A DNA stretch of 64,000 bases from Catellatospora tritici (GTDB taxonomy: Bacteria; Actinomycetota; Actinomycetes; Mycobacteriales; Micromonosporaceae), in assembly GCF_019083965.1 (NCBI RefSeq), contig NZ_JAHRCY010000020.1, positions 1-64,000 on the forward strand. The letters run 5' to 3'. The position numbers and the translations under genes were made by a program. The notes beneath the pieces are model-generated. The model made no database searches, had not been told where the DNA came from, and was given only the letters and a program-made list of their open reading frames with translations. Shown here one piece after another: positions 42,385-50,816 of the stretch; positions within the stretch are counted from its first letter, which is position 1, and each line of letters begins with the position of its first letter.

Positions 42385-43145
42385 CACCGGCCCAGCGTCT
42401 CCAGGACGAGCTCGGACAGCTCGATGATCGCGAACATGGCACCGTGCGGGTCGCTGAGCATCGCGTAGTTGCCCACCGGCATCTCCAGCGGACCGGTCAG
42501 CACCCGACCGCCCAGCTCCTGGCAGCGGGCCACGGCCCGAGCACAGTCGCTGACCTCGAAGGTGACCCGCCAGTGCGCGGGCGCGTCCATCGGGTAGCGG
42601 GAGTCCATGACCGACAGGCCGCCGACGGTCCGGCTCTCCACCAGCCACTCGATGTACGGAACCCCCTCGACGATCTCGCCCTTGCGCTCGTACCAGCCGA
42701 AAGCCTTGCCGTAGAACGACACCGCGGCGGCCTCGTCGCGCGCGACCACCTCGGTCCAGCACTGGGTGTCCGGCTCGTTGTTCAGCTCGGCACCGGCGAA
42801 GGTGCCCTTCTGCCAGAGCCCGAACACGGCGCCCTCGGCGTCGGCGCACAGCGCTGTCCGGCCGCGCGCGCCCCGGTCGGTGGGCGGCATCAGCACGGTG
42901 CCACCGGCCTCCGCCACCGTCTCCACCGCGTCGTCCACGCTCTGCACGCAGATGTACTCGAGCCAGGCGGAGGGCCGTCCGGGCGCGCCCGGTCTGATCC
43001 CCGCCACGGCCCGACCGTCCAGCGAGAACACCTCCCCCGGCTCCCACCCGAACATGGCCGCGTAGAACGCCGTCGCCCCGGCGACGTCGGCTGCGGCGTA
43101 CTCCGCCCAGCACGGCGTGGCAGGCGCGTATCCCCTAACTCGCAT
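42384..43145 (-). CDS. VOC-family protein with two glyoxalase-like domains
   Basis: 253 residues. Two vicinal-oxygen-chelate modules: residues 8-118 (CWAEYAAADVAGATAFYAAMFGWEPG ... DAEGAVFGLWQ) and 128-245 (CWTEVVARDEAAAVSFYGKAFGWYERK ... DPHGAMFAIIEL). Similar proteins include hydroxylases and CFP-30B-like glyoxalases; no activity can be assigned. Coupled to the TPR gene downstream. Confidence 0.82.
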   Translation of the reverse strand: MRVRGYAPATPCWAEYAAADVAGATAFYAAMFGWEPGEVFSLDGRAVAGIRPGAPGRPSAWLEYICVQSVDDAVETVAEAGGTVLMPPTDRGARGRTALCADAEGAVFGLWQKGTFAGAELNNEPDTQCWTEVVARDEAAAVSFYGKAFGWYERKGEIVEGVPYIEWLVESRTVGGLSVMDSRYPMDAPAHWRVTFEVSDCARAVARCQELGGRVLTGPLEMPVGNYAMLSDPHGAMFAIIELSELVLETLGR

Positions 43146-43282
43146 GTCGACACCTTAGGGCTAGATCGGCGCTGCGGCGAGAGGCCCGCTCGCCCCACCG
43201 TTACCCGCCGTTCGGCCAGGTGTACTGTCGATCGGGTCGATCGGTCCATGCGCGAACGTCACTGTCGCGCGATGATGTGGCC

Positions 43283-43933
43283 ATGCTCCAGGATCGATCC
43301 GTCGTGGCGGGCCTCAACACCGCGCTGAACGAGGCCGACGTGGTCGGGCTGCGCGTCTACTGGCCCGGCCGCACGGTGCGGTTGCTGCTGCACGTGCTGG
43401 CGCTGCCCGAGGAGGGCCCGGCCGACCCCGACACCCGGCGGGCCCTGATCTTCACCGGCGTCTCGCAGCTGCGCGTGCTGCTGCGCACCGACCGCAGCAA
43501 CAGCCGCGACTACGGCCGCGCGATCACGCTGGCCGACGCCGACGACGCGGACCGGTTCCTGGCCTCGGTCGGCTGGTCGAACCCGATGTACGGCTGGACC
43601 TTCGTCGACGACCCGCAGCTGACCCAGGACTGGCCCGAAGAGGTCAGCTTCTCGCTCACCTCGCCCAACGGCCCCGCCGAGGGTCCCGACACACACACCC
43701 TGTACTGGTTCTGCGAGTGCGGCCGGGCCGAGCCGGGCGGCGACATCGGCTACTGCATCGAGGGCGACATCCGGTTCGAACGCCTGGAGGTCGAACGCGC
43801 CGACGGCTCAGCCGTCCCGCTGACCGCCTTCATCGCCGCCGGAGTGCGCTGGTGGGAGGCGTTCAACGCGACCGACCCCCGCGTCTCCCCCGAAGCCCAA
43901 CAGTCCCAATCCCCCTCCCCCGCCTGGACCTGA
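43283..43933 (+). CDS. hypothetical protein, unknown
   Basis: 216 residues, no recognised domain. It looks like a mixed alpha/beta cytoplasmic protein: LNTALNEADVVGLRVYWPGRTVRLLLHVLALPEEG begins it, and YWFCECGRAEPGGDIGYCIEGDIRFERLEVERADG is a conserved-looking block with three Cys near 150-165. ATG at 43283. The stop TGA is in the CCTGAGG flank of hairpin half-copy G. Confidence 0.6.
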   Translation: MLQDRSVVAGLNTALNEADVVGLRVYWPGRTVRLLLHVLALPEEGPADPDTRRALIFTGVSQLRVLLRTDRSNSRDYGRAITLADADDADRFLASVGWSNPMYGWTFVDDPQLTQDWPEEVSFSLTSPNGPAEGPDTHTLYWFCECGRAEPGGDIGYCIEGDIRFERLEVERADGSAVPLTAFIAAGVRWWEAFNATDPRVSPEAQQSQSPSPAWT

Positions 43934-43955
43934 GGTAAGGAAGGGCCCCTTCTCC
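43934..43955 (+). repeat. hairpin element half-copy G
   Basis: Only the gene-proximal arm GGTAAGGAAGGGCCCCTTC remains, next to the stop codon of the preceding gene. This arm alone is palindromic (AGGGCCCCT is nearly self-complementary) but the distal arm is missing. Confidence 0.75.
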
Positions 43956-44002
43956 AACGCCACCGCAGGCGGTTGCGGGCGGCTGGTGCGGACGGGGGCG
44001 GG

Positions 44003-44902
44003 TCAGGTGGCCGACGTCGCCGCCACAGCGGCCCGCCGCAGCGCGTCACGGTAGATCGGGCCGCGCAGTAGCCGCTCCGGCAGGGCCTTCGCCGCAAGGC
44101 GCAGCGCGCGGACCGAGATCGAGGCGGAGACGTCCGTGGTGGGCAGGGCGATGCTGCCGTAGATGCGGCGAGCCCAGGGCGGCTGCAGGGCGAACGCGGT
44201 GGCGGCCACGCCCGTGTACAGCAGGCGGGCCGGGGTCAGGCCCAGGTGCCAGGGCAGCGGCGGGGCCATCAGGAAGCGCAGCGTGTCGGCGCATTCCCTG
44301 GTCATCTTCAGGGCCGGGCGCATGGACCGGTAGTAGGCGGCCACCTCGGCGGCGGTGCCGGGCACGGTCTCGGGGTCGAGCCCGATCAGCGCGGCCGCCG
44401 CCCGCTGCTCGGTGAAGTAACGGTCCACCTCGGCGTCGGTCAGCTCCAGCCCGGCCCGGCGGGCGGTACCGACGAACGACTCCACCTCGGTCACGTGCAC
44501 CCAGCGCAGCAGCTCCGGCTCGTCGATGCGGAACTGCTCGCCGGTCCGCCGATCGACCGCCCGCATCCGCGCGTGCAGCCCGCGCACCCGCCGCCCGGCC
44601 GCCTTGGCCTGCGCTGTGGTCCCGAAGATCACGGTGCCGACGTACTCGGCGGTGCGGATCAGGCGGCCCCACGGGTCTGTCTTGTAGTTCGAGTTCTGCA
44701 CCACCCCGGCGATGGCGCGCGGGTGCAGCGCCTGCAGGAACAGGGAGCGGACGCCCGCGACGTACAGGATCGGCTCGGCGTGCACGCGCCAGGTGACCGA
44801 GTCCGGCCCGAACAGGCCCACGTCGCAGGTCTCGTCCACGGCGCAGGTCTCGGCGGCGGCGCGGGTCTCGGCGGTGGCCGGGTCCGTGCTGACGGCACTC
44901 AT
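44003..44902 (-). CDS. MpaB-family oxygenase-like protein (DUF2236)
   Basis: 299 residues. Helical protein with the DUF2236 block VTWRVHAEPILYVAGVRSLFLQALHPRAIAGVVQNSNYKTDPWGRLIRTAEYV. The family contains fungal MpaB and latex-clearing protein Lcp, which use histidine-bound haem or metal to cleave isoprenoids. LHPRAIAGV carries the likely His. ATG at 44902 or the GTG one codon upstream. No partner gene is evident. Confidence 0.8.
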   Translation of the reverse strand: MSAVSTDPATAETRAAAETCAVDETCDVGLFGPDSVTWRVHAEPILYVAGVRSLFLQALHPRAIAGVVQNSNYKTDPWGRLIRTAEYVGTVIFGTTAQAKAAGRRVRGLHARMRAVDRRTGEQFRIDEPELLRWVHVTEVESFVGTARRAGLELTDAEVDRYFTEQRAAAALIGLDPETVPGTAAEVAAYYRSMRPALKMTRECADTLRFLMAPPLPWHLGLTPARLLYTGVAATAFALQPPWARRIYGSIALPTTDVSASISVRALRLAAKALPERLLRGPIYRDALRRAAVAATSAT

Positions 44903-44971
44903 CACCCCAGGGTGCCACGCGCCCCGGCCGGGGAGAGCCGGGGCGCGTGGTTCATACCGGTAGCGGGCGTA

Positions 44972-46414
44972 CTATCCGATCTTCGCGCCGACGTGGATCG
45001 CGATCGCGTCGTGCGCCGCGACGTTGGCGACGAACCAGCCGTTGGCGTCGACCGTGATCACCGGGCCGGTGCAGGAGCTGCCGGTGTAGTCGCCGTGGAT
45101 GACGTCGCAGTAGCGCCCGGCGGGCACGTTCGTGTGGTACGACCGCCCGTTGACCGCGCTGTCCTCGTCGTTGATGGTCAGGTAGCCCTTGCCGTTACGG
45201 CCGAACGCGATGTGGTTGTTGCCGTTGTCGTACCAGTTGACGACGGTGGTGCCCTTGACCGTGTTGTGGAAGGCGACCATGTTGGCGATGACCTGCCAGC
45301 GGTGCTCACAACGCCAGCCGCCGGTGTAGCAGGTGGAGTTGTTGGTCTTGCCCGCCGAGTTCGACGGCGGACCCTGGTCACGGTTGCTGAACTCGTAGCT
45401 GCTCATCACCGCGGGCGAGCCGTACGGCCAGGCCAGCATGAACGCGTTGGCCAGCGCGTAGATTCCGTTGTCCTTGTAGGTGAGGATGTCGCCGCCGTCG
45501 CGCTGGGTGTCGTGGTTGTCGGTGAACACGACCGCCTTGCTCGTGGTCAGGTAGCCCCACGGCTCGCCGAAGTTGTTCAGGTACGCCAGCTTCTCGTACC
45601 GGAACACCCGACCCAGGTCCTTGCCGTACCGGAACTCGTGCACGTCGCCGTTGCCGGTGTACTCCGTCGGCAGGATCGGCTCACCGGCCCCGAAGATGAC
45701 CTCCTGCACGATGTACGCGCTGCGCGACAGCTTGGCCTTGATGGCGGCGATGTCGGCGGCGGGCATGTGCTTGCTGGCGTCCAGCCGGAACCCGTCCACG
45801 CCCAGGGTGAGCAGGTCGTTGAGGTATCCGGCGATCTTCGTGCGGACGTAGTCACTCTCGGTCTTGAGGTCGGCCAGGTTGGCCAGCTCGCAGTTCTGCA
45901 CCTCGTACCGGTCGTTGTAGTTGACGATGTCGTCGTTGCCGTTGCGCCCGCAGTGGTGGAAGTCCTGCGTCTGGTAGATCCCGGGATACGTGTACGAGGT
46001 GTAGGTCGAGCCTGCCCAGCCGGTGCCCGAGCCGACGCCGGTCATGTGGTTGATCACGGCGTCGACGATCACCTTGACGCCCGCGTTGTGGCAGGTGGTG
46101 ACCATCGACTGGAACTGGGCCCGGGTGCCCTTGCGTGACTCGATCTTGTAGCTGACCGGCTGGTACGCCACCCACCACTGCTGGCCGGTCGCGTGCTCCT
46201 GGGGCGGTGAGACCTGCACGTAGCCGTAGCCGCGCGGGCCGAGGAAGTTGGTGCACTCGGCCGCGACCGAGGGCCAGTTCCATTCGAAGAGCTGGACGAT
46301 CACGTCCTTGGTGCCGGACGGGGCGGCCGCGGCGGGGGCGGTGGTGACGCCGGTGACGGCTCCGGCGGCCAGGACCGCCGACAGCGCCAGAGGGAGGAGC
46401 CTGCGTCGTCTCAT
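44972..46414 (-). CDS. secreted alpha-amylase (GH13)
   Basis: 480 residues. Signal peptide at about 1-30 (RRRRLLPLALSAVLAAGAVTG ... APAAAA). The TIM barrel has VIVDAVINH (115-123), the nucleophile D212 in GFRLDASKH, the acid E238 in YIVQEVIF and D302 in FTDNHDTQR. Domain C (about 400-480) completes it; no starch-binding domain is present. It hydrolyses internal alpha-1,4 bonds of starch and glycogen. The closest group is Streptomyces-type GH13_32 amylases. Two CTGAAA/TTTCAG palindromes lie upstream. Confidence 0.92.
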   Translation of the reverse strand: MRRRRLLPLALSAVLAAGAVTGVTTAPAAAAPSGTKDVIVQLFEWNWPSVAAECTNFLGPRGYGYVQVSPPQEHATGQQWWVAYQPVSYKIESRKGTRAQFQSMVTTCHNAGVKVIVDAVINHMTGVGSGTGWAGSTYTSYTYPGIYQTQDFHHCGRNGNDDIVNYNDRYEVQNCELANLADLKTESDYVRTKIAGYLNDLLTLGVDGFRLDASKHMPAADIAAIKAKLSRSAYIVQEVIFGAGEPILPTEYTGNGDVHEFRYGKDLGRVFRYEKLAYLNNFGEPWGYLTTSKAVVFTDNHDTQRDGGDILTYKDNGIYALANAFMLAWPYGSPAVMSSYEFSNRDQGPPSNSAGKTNNSTCYTGGWRCEHRWQVIANMVAFHNTVKGTTVVNWYDNGNNHIAFGRNGKGYLTINDEDSAVNGRSYHTNVPAGRYCDVIHGDYTGSSCTGPVITVDANGWFVANVAAHDAIAIHVGAKIG

Positions 46415-46443
46415 GGGGACACTCCATACACGATGGAAACCTC

Positions 46444-46536
46444 GCTGAAATCTTTCAGCAAAGTTACAATCGGCTTGCCGTCCGGTCAACGTCTAGGCAA
46501 AGGGCTGGCACGCCAGACCGGATGAAAGATGTTTCA
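46444..46536 (-). promoter_or_regulatory. paired CTGAAA/TTTCA palindromes upstream of amylase
   Basis: GCTGAAA-TC-TTTCAGC (46444-46459) is a perfect 16-base inverted repeat 29 bases before the ATG, and TGAAAGATGTTTCA (46523-46536) is a second related site 64 bases further out, overlapping the end of the next gene. LacI-family maltose regulators control actinomycete amylases through such sites; the exact regulator is inferred. Confidence 0.55.
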
Positions 46537-47865
46537 GTGACGGTCCAGCCAGCGCGCCGAAGCCGGGACCACCAGCAGCACCACCACCACTATGGCCAGG
46601 CTGAGGACCACCGCGTGTTCAAGCAGCAGGAGTACCGGAAGGACGATCGCGAAACCCCGGGCGTCGGCCAGGGCCGTCAGCGGGGTCAGAAACGGGCACA
46701 GCGCCCAGGCCAGGCACAGGCCGGACAGGGTCAGCAGCCCGGTCCGCCCGGCCGACTCACCACGCCGCAGCGCGCGGGCGTAGGCCAGCGCCGCGACCAG
46801 GCCCACCACCGTGACCGCGATCTCGCCCAGGGTCCACAGGCGGACGAACTCCACCCCGCCCAGCAGGGATTGTCCGACCGGCTCGCCGGTGTGCCGCGCC
46901 TCCTCGGCGTCCTGCGCCGACTGGATCGCGGTCAGCGTGTCCGCGTTCACGACGGTGAGGACCATCTCGGCGGCGGTGGACAGCACGCCGAAGACCGCCC
47001 CGGCCACGGCCAGCCACGAGGCCCAGGTGATGGTCGCGGGGCGCGGCCACGGCGGCGGCACGGGCTGGGCAGCCCCCAGGTCGGCCAGCAGCCGATCGTG
47101 CTCGGCCGCCGTGCCGATCGCCGCGCGGTGCTCCGGGTGCTCGGCGTACCAGCGGATCGCGTCGGCCAACAGCACCGGATGGACGTCGTAGGCCAGACCG
47201 ATCCGGGGTCGCGTCGCGGTGCCGACACCCGGCAGCCAACCGGTGGTCTCGACCAGCTCGGGCCGCGCCACCGCCAGCGTCAGCACGGACATCGGCGACA
47301 CCGCCCGCGGCGGACCGCCCGGGGCCAGCGCCGCCCAGGGCACCGTACGCCGCCACCAGCCCGCCCTGATGGTGAGCCCCACCGGCTCCAGCGCAAGCCA
47401 CGTCCCCTGCCAGGCCCCCGCGACGGCGATCGAGCCCACCAGCGTCAGCATGACCAGCAGCATCCCCGCGCCGAGCAGCAGGCCGGGCGCCGACGACAGC
47501 GCCCGGTCGGCCGTCATGACGAGCCAGGCCAGGCCGCCCGCGATCACGGCCCAACCCAGCAGGACGCTCACGGCCGAGAACGCCGGGGACACGTGCGGTC
47601 GGGCGAGGAAGGCCCCGTCCGCGACCGTGAACCGGGCCGGCCGATGAGCCAGGCCCGCCATGCCGACGGCGCTCAGGTTGACGGCGTTGCCGACCACGAT
47701 CAGTCCGAGGAACGCCGCGAACATGACCGCGAGCGAACCGCCGCTCCACCAGCCCGGCGCGCCCACCAGCGCGAGTCCGGGCGGTACCGCGCCCAGCACC
47801 AGCGCCGCACCAGCCGCGACCAGCACGATACGGCGCATTCGGCGCCGCCCTTCCCCGTCGACCAT
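46534..47865 (-). CDS. multi-pass membrane protein, unknown
   Basis: 443 residues. Hydrophobic segments at about 12-30, 40-60, 95-115, 125-150, 290-310, 340-365, 375-395 and 408-435. A PH-like soluble stretch (TWLALEPVGLTIRAGWWRRTVPWAALA) lies between segments 4 and 5, as in actinobacterial bPH2-type proteins. ATG at 47865 is chosen; ATG at 47838 has a better ribosome site (GGGGAAGGG) and is an alternative. Function unknown. Confidence 0.6.
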   Translation of the reverse strand: MVDGEGRRRMRRIVLVAAGAALVLGAVPPGLALVGAPGWWSGGSLAVMFAAFLGLIVVGNAVNLSAVGMAGLAHRPARFTVADGAFLARPHVSPAFSAVSVLLGWAVIAGGLAWLVMTADRALSSAPGLLLGAGMLLVMLTLVGSIAVAGAWQGTWLALEPVGLTIRAGWWRRTVPWAALAPGGPPRAVSPMSVLTLAVARPELVETTGWLPGVGTATRPRIGLAYDVHPVLLADAIRWYAEHPEHRAAIGTAAEHDRLLADLGAAQPVPPPWPRPATITWASWLAVAGAVFGVLSTAAEMVLTVVNADTLTAIQSAQDAEEARHTGEPVGQSLLGGVEFVRLWTLGEIAVTVVGLVAALAYARALRRGESAGRTGLLTLSGLCLAWALCPFLTPLTALADARGFAIVLPVLLLLEHAVVLSLAIVVVVLLVVPASARWLDRH

Positions 47866-47966
47866 GGCGCACTTTCTAGCAGCACCCGACAACCTCCCCG
47901 TCGGTCAGGGGCGCGCTCCCCGTCGGTCAGGGGCGCGCATGGCCGACCTCGGACCGCTGGTAGCCG

Positions 47967-49196
47967 CTAAGCGGGACCGCGCAGGAAGGGCGGCAGCCCG
48001 AGGGCACCGCCTCCGACGGGGCGGGGCGGGGCGAACGGAGCAGTGCGGGACTGCTCGACGGCGGCGAAGCCGTAGTCCAGCATCTGCGCCTCGTACTCCT
48101 GCTTGGCCCGCAGCAGCGGCATCGCGCCGCGCGCCGCGTCGGACAGCAGCGCGCCCAGCAGACTCGCGTCGCGCAGCGCGATGTTCGCGCCGTCGCCGCG
48201 CCCCGGCGACATGGTGTGGACCGCGTCGCCGAGCAGCGTCACCGCGGGCTCGCGCCAGAAACCCACCGGCCGCGCGGAGCTGAGCACGACCGGGAAGGTC
48301 GCGGCCGCGTCGGCCTCGGCCACGATCCGGCGTACGGCCGGATGGAAGCCCGCCACGGTCCGTGTCGCCAACGCGTGCAGCCCGGCCGCGTCCACGCCCC
48401 TGGGTAGCGGCCCGTGCACGGTCATCGTCCACGAGAAGCAGTCCTGGATGGGAGTGAGCCGCACCTGCGGCGCGAACCGCGCCACCGCCTCGGCGTACGG
48501 CGTGACCGGGCGGCAGGTGGCGACCGCGAACGCGCTGCCGTCGGCGGCCACGACCCGGTTGAAGCTGTCGACCAGCACGTCAGGGGTCGCGGCGAGCAGT
48601 TCGGGGGTGAGCGGGGTGCGGCCATACAGCGCCCAGCCCAGGTCGTCGTGCCCGGCGTCGGGCAGCAGCTGGGCGCGCACCGCCGAGCCGGTCCCGTCGG
48701 CGCCGACCAGCAGGTCGCCGGTCTCGGTCGAGCCGTCGTCGAACCGGGCCTCGACCCGGCCGTCGGCGGTGGCGGCATAGCCGCGGCAGGCCCGGCCGAA
48801 GCGCACCCCCGGCAGCTCGGCCAGCAGAATCTCCCGGAGCGTACGCCGGTTGACGCCGAAGCCGCCGTCGGTGGCGGGCGGGATGTCCTTGGCGAACCTC
48901 GGCACCAGCTGGTCGTCCATGAAAGACATCAGGCGGGCCTGGCGAATGGCGGTGGCCTGGGCGAGTTGGTACAGGTGCGGCGGCAGGCACGCGCGCAGCG
49001 CCTGGGCACCGGTGCCCTTGAGGCTGATCCGGTAGCCCTGGTCGCGGCTGTGGGCGGAGTCGTCGCGCTCGTGGACGGCGGCGCTCACGCCGCTACGGTG
49101 CAGGCTCTGGGCCAGGCAGAGACCGCCGAGGCCGCCACCGGCGATGATCACGTGCAGCGGGCTTCCTCCTCGGGCGGGGGTCATGATGTCGCTCAT
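47967..49196 (-). CDS. FAD-dependent monooxygenase
   Basis: 409 residues of the PHBH-type fold. FAD motif GGGLGGLCLAQSLHRSG (20-36), middle motif LVGADGTGSAVR, and GDAVHTMSPGRGDGANIALRD near 310 that binds the FAD ribityl part. Such enzymes hydroxylate aromatics or inactivate drugs (TetX, Rox). It is divergent from a MarR regulator with shared operators, so induction by its substrate is likely. Confidence 0.86.
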   Translation of the reverse strand: MSDIMTPARGGSPLHVIIAGGGLGGLCLAQSLHRSGVSAAVHERDDSAHSRDQGYRISLKGTGAQALRACLPPHLYQLAQATAIRQARLMSFMDDQLVPRFAKDIPPATDGGFGVNRRTLREILLAELPGVRFGRACRGYAATADGRVEARFDDGSTETGDLLVGADGTGSAVRAQLLPDAGHDDLGWALYGRTPLTPELLAATPDVLVDSFNRVVAADGSAFAVATCRPVTPYAEAVARFAPQVRLTPIQDCFSWTMTVHGPLPRGVDAAGLHALATRTVAGFHPAVRRIVAEADAAATFPVVLSSARPVGFWREPAVTLLGDAVHTMSPGRGDGANIALRDASLLGALLSDAARGAMPLLRAKQEYEAQMLDYGFAAVEQSRTAPFAPPRPVGGGALGLPPFLRGPA

Positions 49197-49214
49197 TCGG
49201 GTGACGATAGGCCA

Positions 49215-49264
49215 TTAGCTGTCATGACAGCAACAGGCATGACAGCAACAGTCGCGACAGCTAA
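49215..49264. promoter_or_regulatory. MarR operator array in the divergent promoter
   Basis: Outer arms TTAGCTGTC (49215-49223) and GACAGCTAA (49256-49264) are exactly complementary. Within lies the perfect palindrome GCTGTCATGACAGC (49218-49231), and the 13-base CATGACAGCAACA occurs twice (49223-49235, 49238-49250). It fills most of the 78 bases between the monooxygenase and MarR starts. Confidence 0.7.
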
Positions 49265-49274
49265 AGTCGACGGT

Positions 49275-49715
49275 ATGGACAAACCCGCGCCCGACTTCGC
49301 CGCCCTCGGCGGCGGGTCCATGCTCCACCAGGTCTCCCGGGAACTGACCAACCTGCTGGACCGCCAGTTCGCCCAGCACGACCTGACCACCCAGCAGGCG
49401 GCCCTGCTCCTGCACGCCGCGGGCGGCCCGGTCACGCCGAGCAGCCTGCGCGGGGACCTCGGCACCGACACCGCGGGCATGACCCGGCTGGTCGACCGCC
49501 TGGCGGGCAAGGGCCTGCTGCGGCGCGCCCCACACGCCGAGGATCGACGGGCGGTCGTCATCGAGCTGACCCCGACCGGGCGGGCGCTGCTGCCGCACCT
49601 GCCGCCGATCTTCGGACGTACCGTCGGGCGGATGTTCGCCGACTTCTCCCCCGCCGAGATGACCCAGTTCAACGCGCTGCTCCGCCGCGCCCACACCAAC
49701 CTCACCACCCCCTGA
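49275..49715 (+). CDS. MarR-family transcriptional regulator
   Basis: 146 residues. Winged helix: DLTTQQAALLLHAAGGPVTPSSLRGDLGTDTAGMTRLVDRLAGKGLLRRAPHAEDRRAVVIELTPTGRALL, with the DRR wing typical of MarR. ATG at 49275. The operator array upstream suggests it represses itself and the divergent monooxygenase. Confidence 0.88.
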   Translation: MDKPAPDFAALGGGSMLHQVSRELTNLLDRQFAQHDLTTQQAALLLHAAGGPVTPSSLRGDLGTDTAGMTRLVDRLAGKGLLRRAPHAEDRRAVVIELTPTGRALLPHLPPIFGRTVGRMFADFSPAEMTQFNALLRRAHTNLTTP

Positions 49716-49771
49716 CCCCGCGCCCCGCCCTCACGGACGGTCCGGATGCGCCGCTCACGGGCGGCCCGGAT

Positions 49772-49837
49772 GCTGCAGTTTCGGGGAAAGTGCCGGAATC
49801 GGGGCCAAGATTCGCGCACCTTCCCCGAAACTGCAGC
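49772..49837. terminator. bidirectional hairpin between marR and the glycosyltransferase
   Basis: 22-base arms (49772-49793 and 49816-49837) with one mismatch, starting GCTGCAGTTTCGGGG; an inner GAATC/GATTC pair continues in the loop. It lies between convergent stops. Confidence 0.7.
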
Positions 49838-49890
49838 GCCCCCGCCGGGAGGGGCGGGGGCGCGGGCGACGAGTGTGGGGCGGGTGTGGG

Positions 49891-50625
49891 TCAGTTCGGC
49901 TTCTTGCCGAAGCGGAGCTTCCACGGGACCATCGCGGACTCCACCTGGACGCCCAGGCTCATCTTGGAGACGCCCTCGGCGCGCTCCTCGAATTTGATCG
50001 GCACCTCGGCGATGCGCATCCCCTGCCGCACGACGCGGTAGTTCATCTCCACCTGGAACGCATACCCGTTGCTCTGGACCGACGCGACATCGATCGCGCG
50101 CAGGGTGTCGGCGTGCCACGCCTTGAAACCGGCGGTGGCGTCCTTGACCTTGAGCTGCAGGATCGCGTTGACGTAGAAGTTCGCCCAGGCCGACAGGGCC
50201 TTGCGGTGCCAGGGCCAGTCGCTGGCCAGCGCGCCGCCGGGGACGTAGCGCGAGCCGAGCACGACGGCCGCGTCGGTGTGGGCGAGCTTGTCCAGCATGC
50301 CGGGGATGGCCGAGGTCGGGTGGGACAGGTCGGCATCCATCTGGATCACGATGTCGGCGCCCTCGTCCAGCGCCCGCGTCATGCCCGCCACGTACGCCCG
50401 GCCGAGGCCGTTCTTCTCGGTGCGGTGCAGCACGCTGACCGGGATCGGTCCGTCGACGGCCAGCTTGTCCGCGACCTCGCCGGTGCCGTCCGGCGAATTG
50501 TCGTCGACGACCAGCACGCCAAGGTTGGGGATCTTCAGCGCCGCGAGCAGGTCGACCAGCTTGGGCAGGTTATCCCGCTCGTTGAACGTCGGCACGACGA
50601 CGGTGGTCTTCGGAGCGCTGGACAT
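49891..50625 (-). CDS. polyprenol monophosphomannose synthase-like glycosyltransferase (GT2)
   Basis: 244 residues. GT-A fold with VVVPTFNERDNLPKLV, VVDDNSPDGTG and the metal-binding IQMDADLSHP. GLGRAYVAGM and the C-terminal IAEVPIKFEERAEGVSKMS are DPM1/Ppm1 marks. It forms mannosyl-phosphopolyprenol, donor for GT-C enzymes such as those seen in this window. No N-terminal amidase/acyltransferase domain is fused, unlike some actinobacterial Lnt-Ppm1. ATG at 50625 follows AAAGGTG. Confidence 0.86.
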   Translation of the reverse strand: MSSAPKTTVVVPTFNERDNLPKLVDLLAALKIPNLGVLVVDDNSPDGTGEVADKLAVDGPIPVSVLHRTEKNGLGRAYVAGMTRALDEGADIVIQMDADLSHPTSAIPGMLDKLAHTDAAVVLGSRYVPGGALASDWPWHRKALSAWANFYVNAILQLKVKDATAGFKAWHADTLRAIDVASVQSNGYAFQVEMNYRVVRQGMRIAEVPIKFEERAEGVSKMSLGVQVESAMVPWKLRFGKKPN

Positions 50626-50662
50626 GATCACCTTTTGGTCTGGCCGGACTCGGCACGTGAAG

Positions 50663-50734
50663 TGGGCGCGGCAGGGTTCGAACCTGCGACCCTCCGCTTG
50701 TAAGGCGGATGCTCTCCCGCTGAGCTACGCGCCC
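50663..50734 (-). tRNA. tRNA-Val (anticodon TAC)
   Basis: 72 bases on the minus strand with a full cloverleaf: acceptor GGGCGCG/CGCGCCC, D stem GCTC/GAGC, anticodon stem TCCGC/GCGGA with loop CTTACAA, T stem GCAGG/CCTGC with TTCGAAC. Discriminator A; the CCA end is not encoded. Confidence 0.95.
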
Positions 50735-50816
50735 GGTGGGCAGGCGCCCGCACGGAACCCGGACATCCTACCTGACGGTGCGCCGAGATCTCGAAACCCC
50801 GGCGCACCGGAAGAGA

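Noticed and set aside
44652..44902. Repeated TCGGCGG / GGTCTCGG triplets at the MpaB start as a regulatory repeat
   Set aside because: They encode the Ala/Glu/Thr-rich N-terminus (TAETRAAAETCAVDETC), so coding use explains them.
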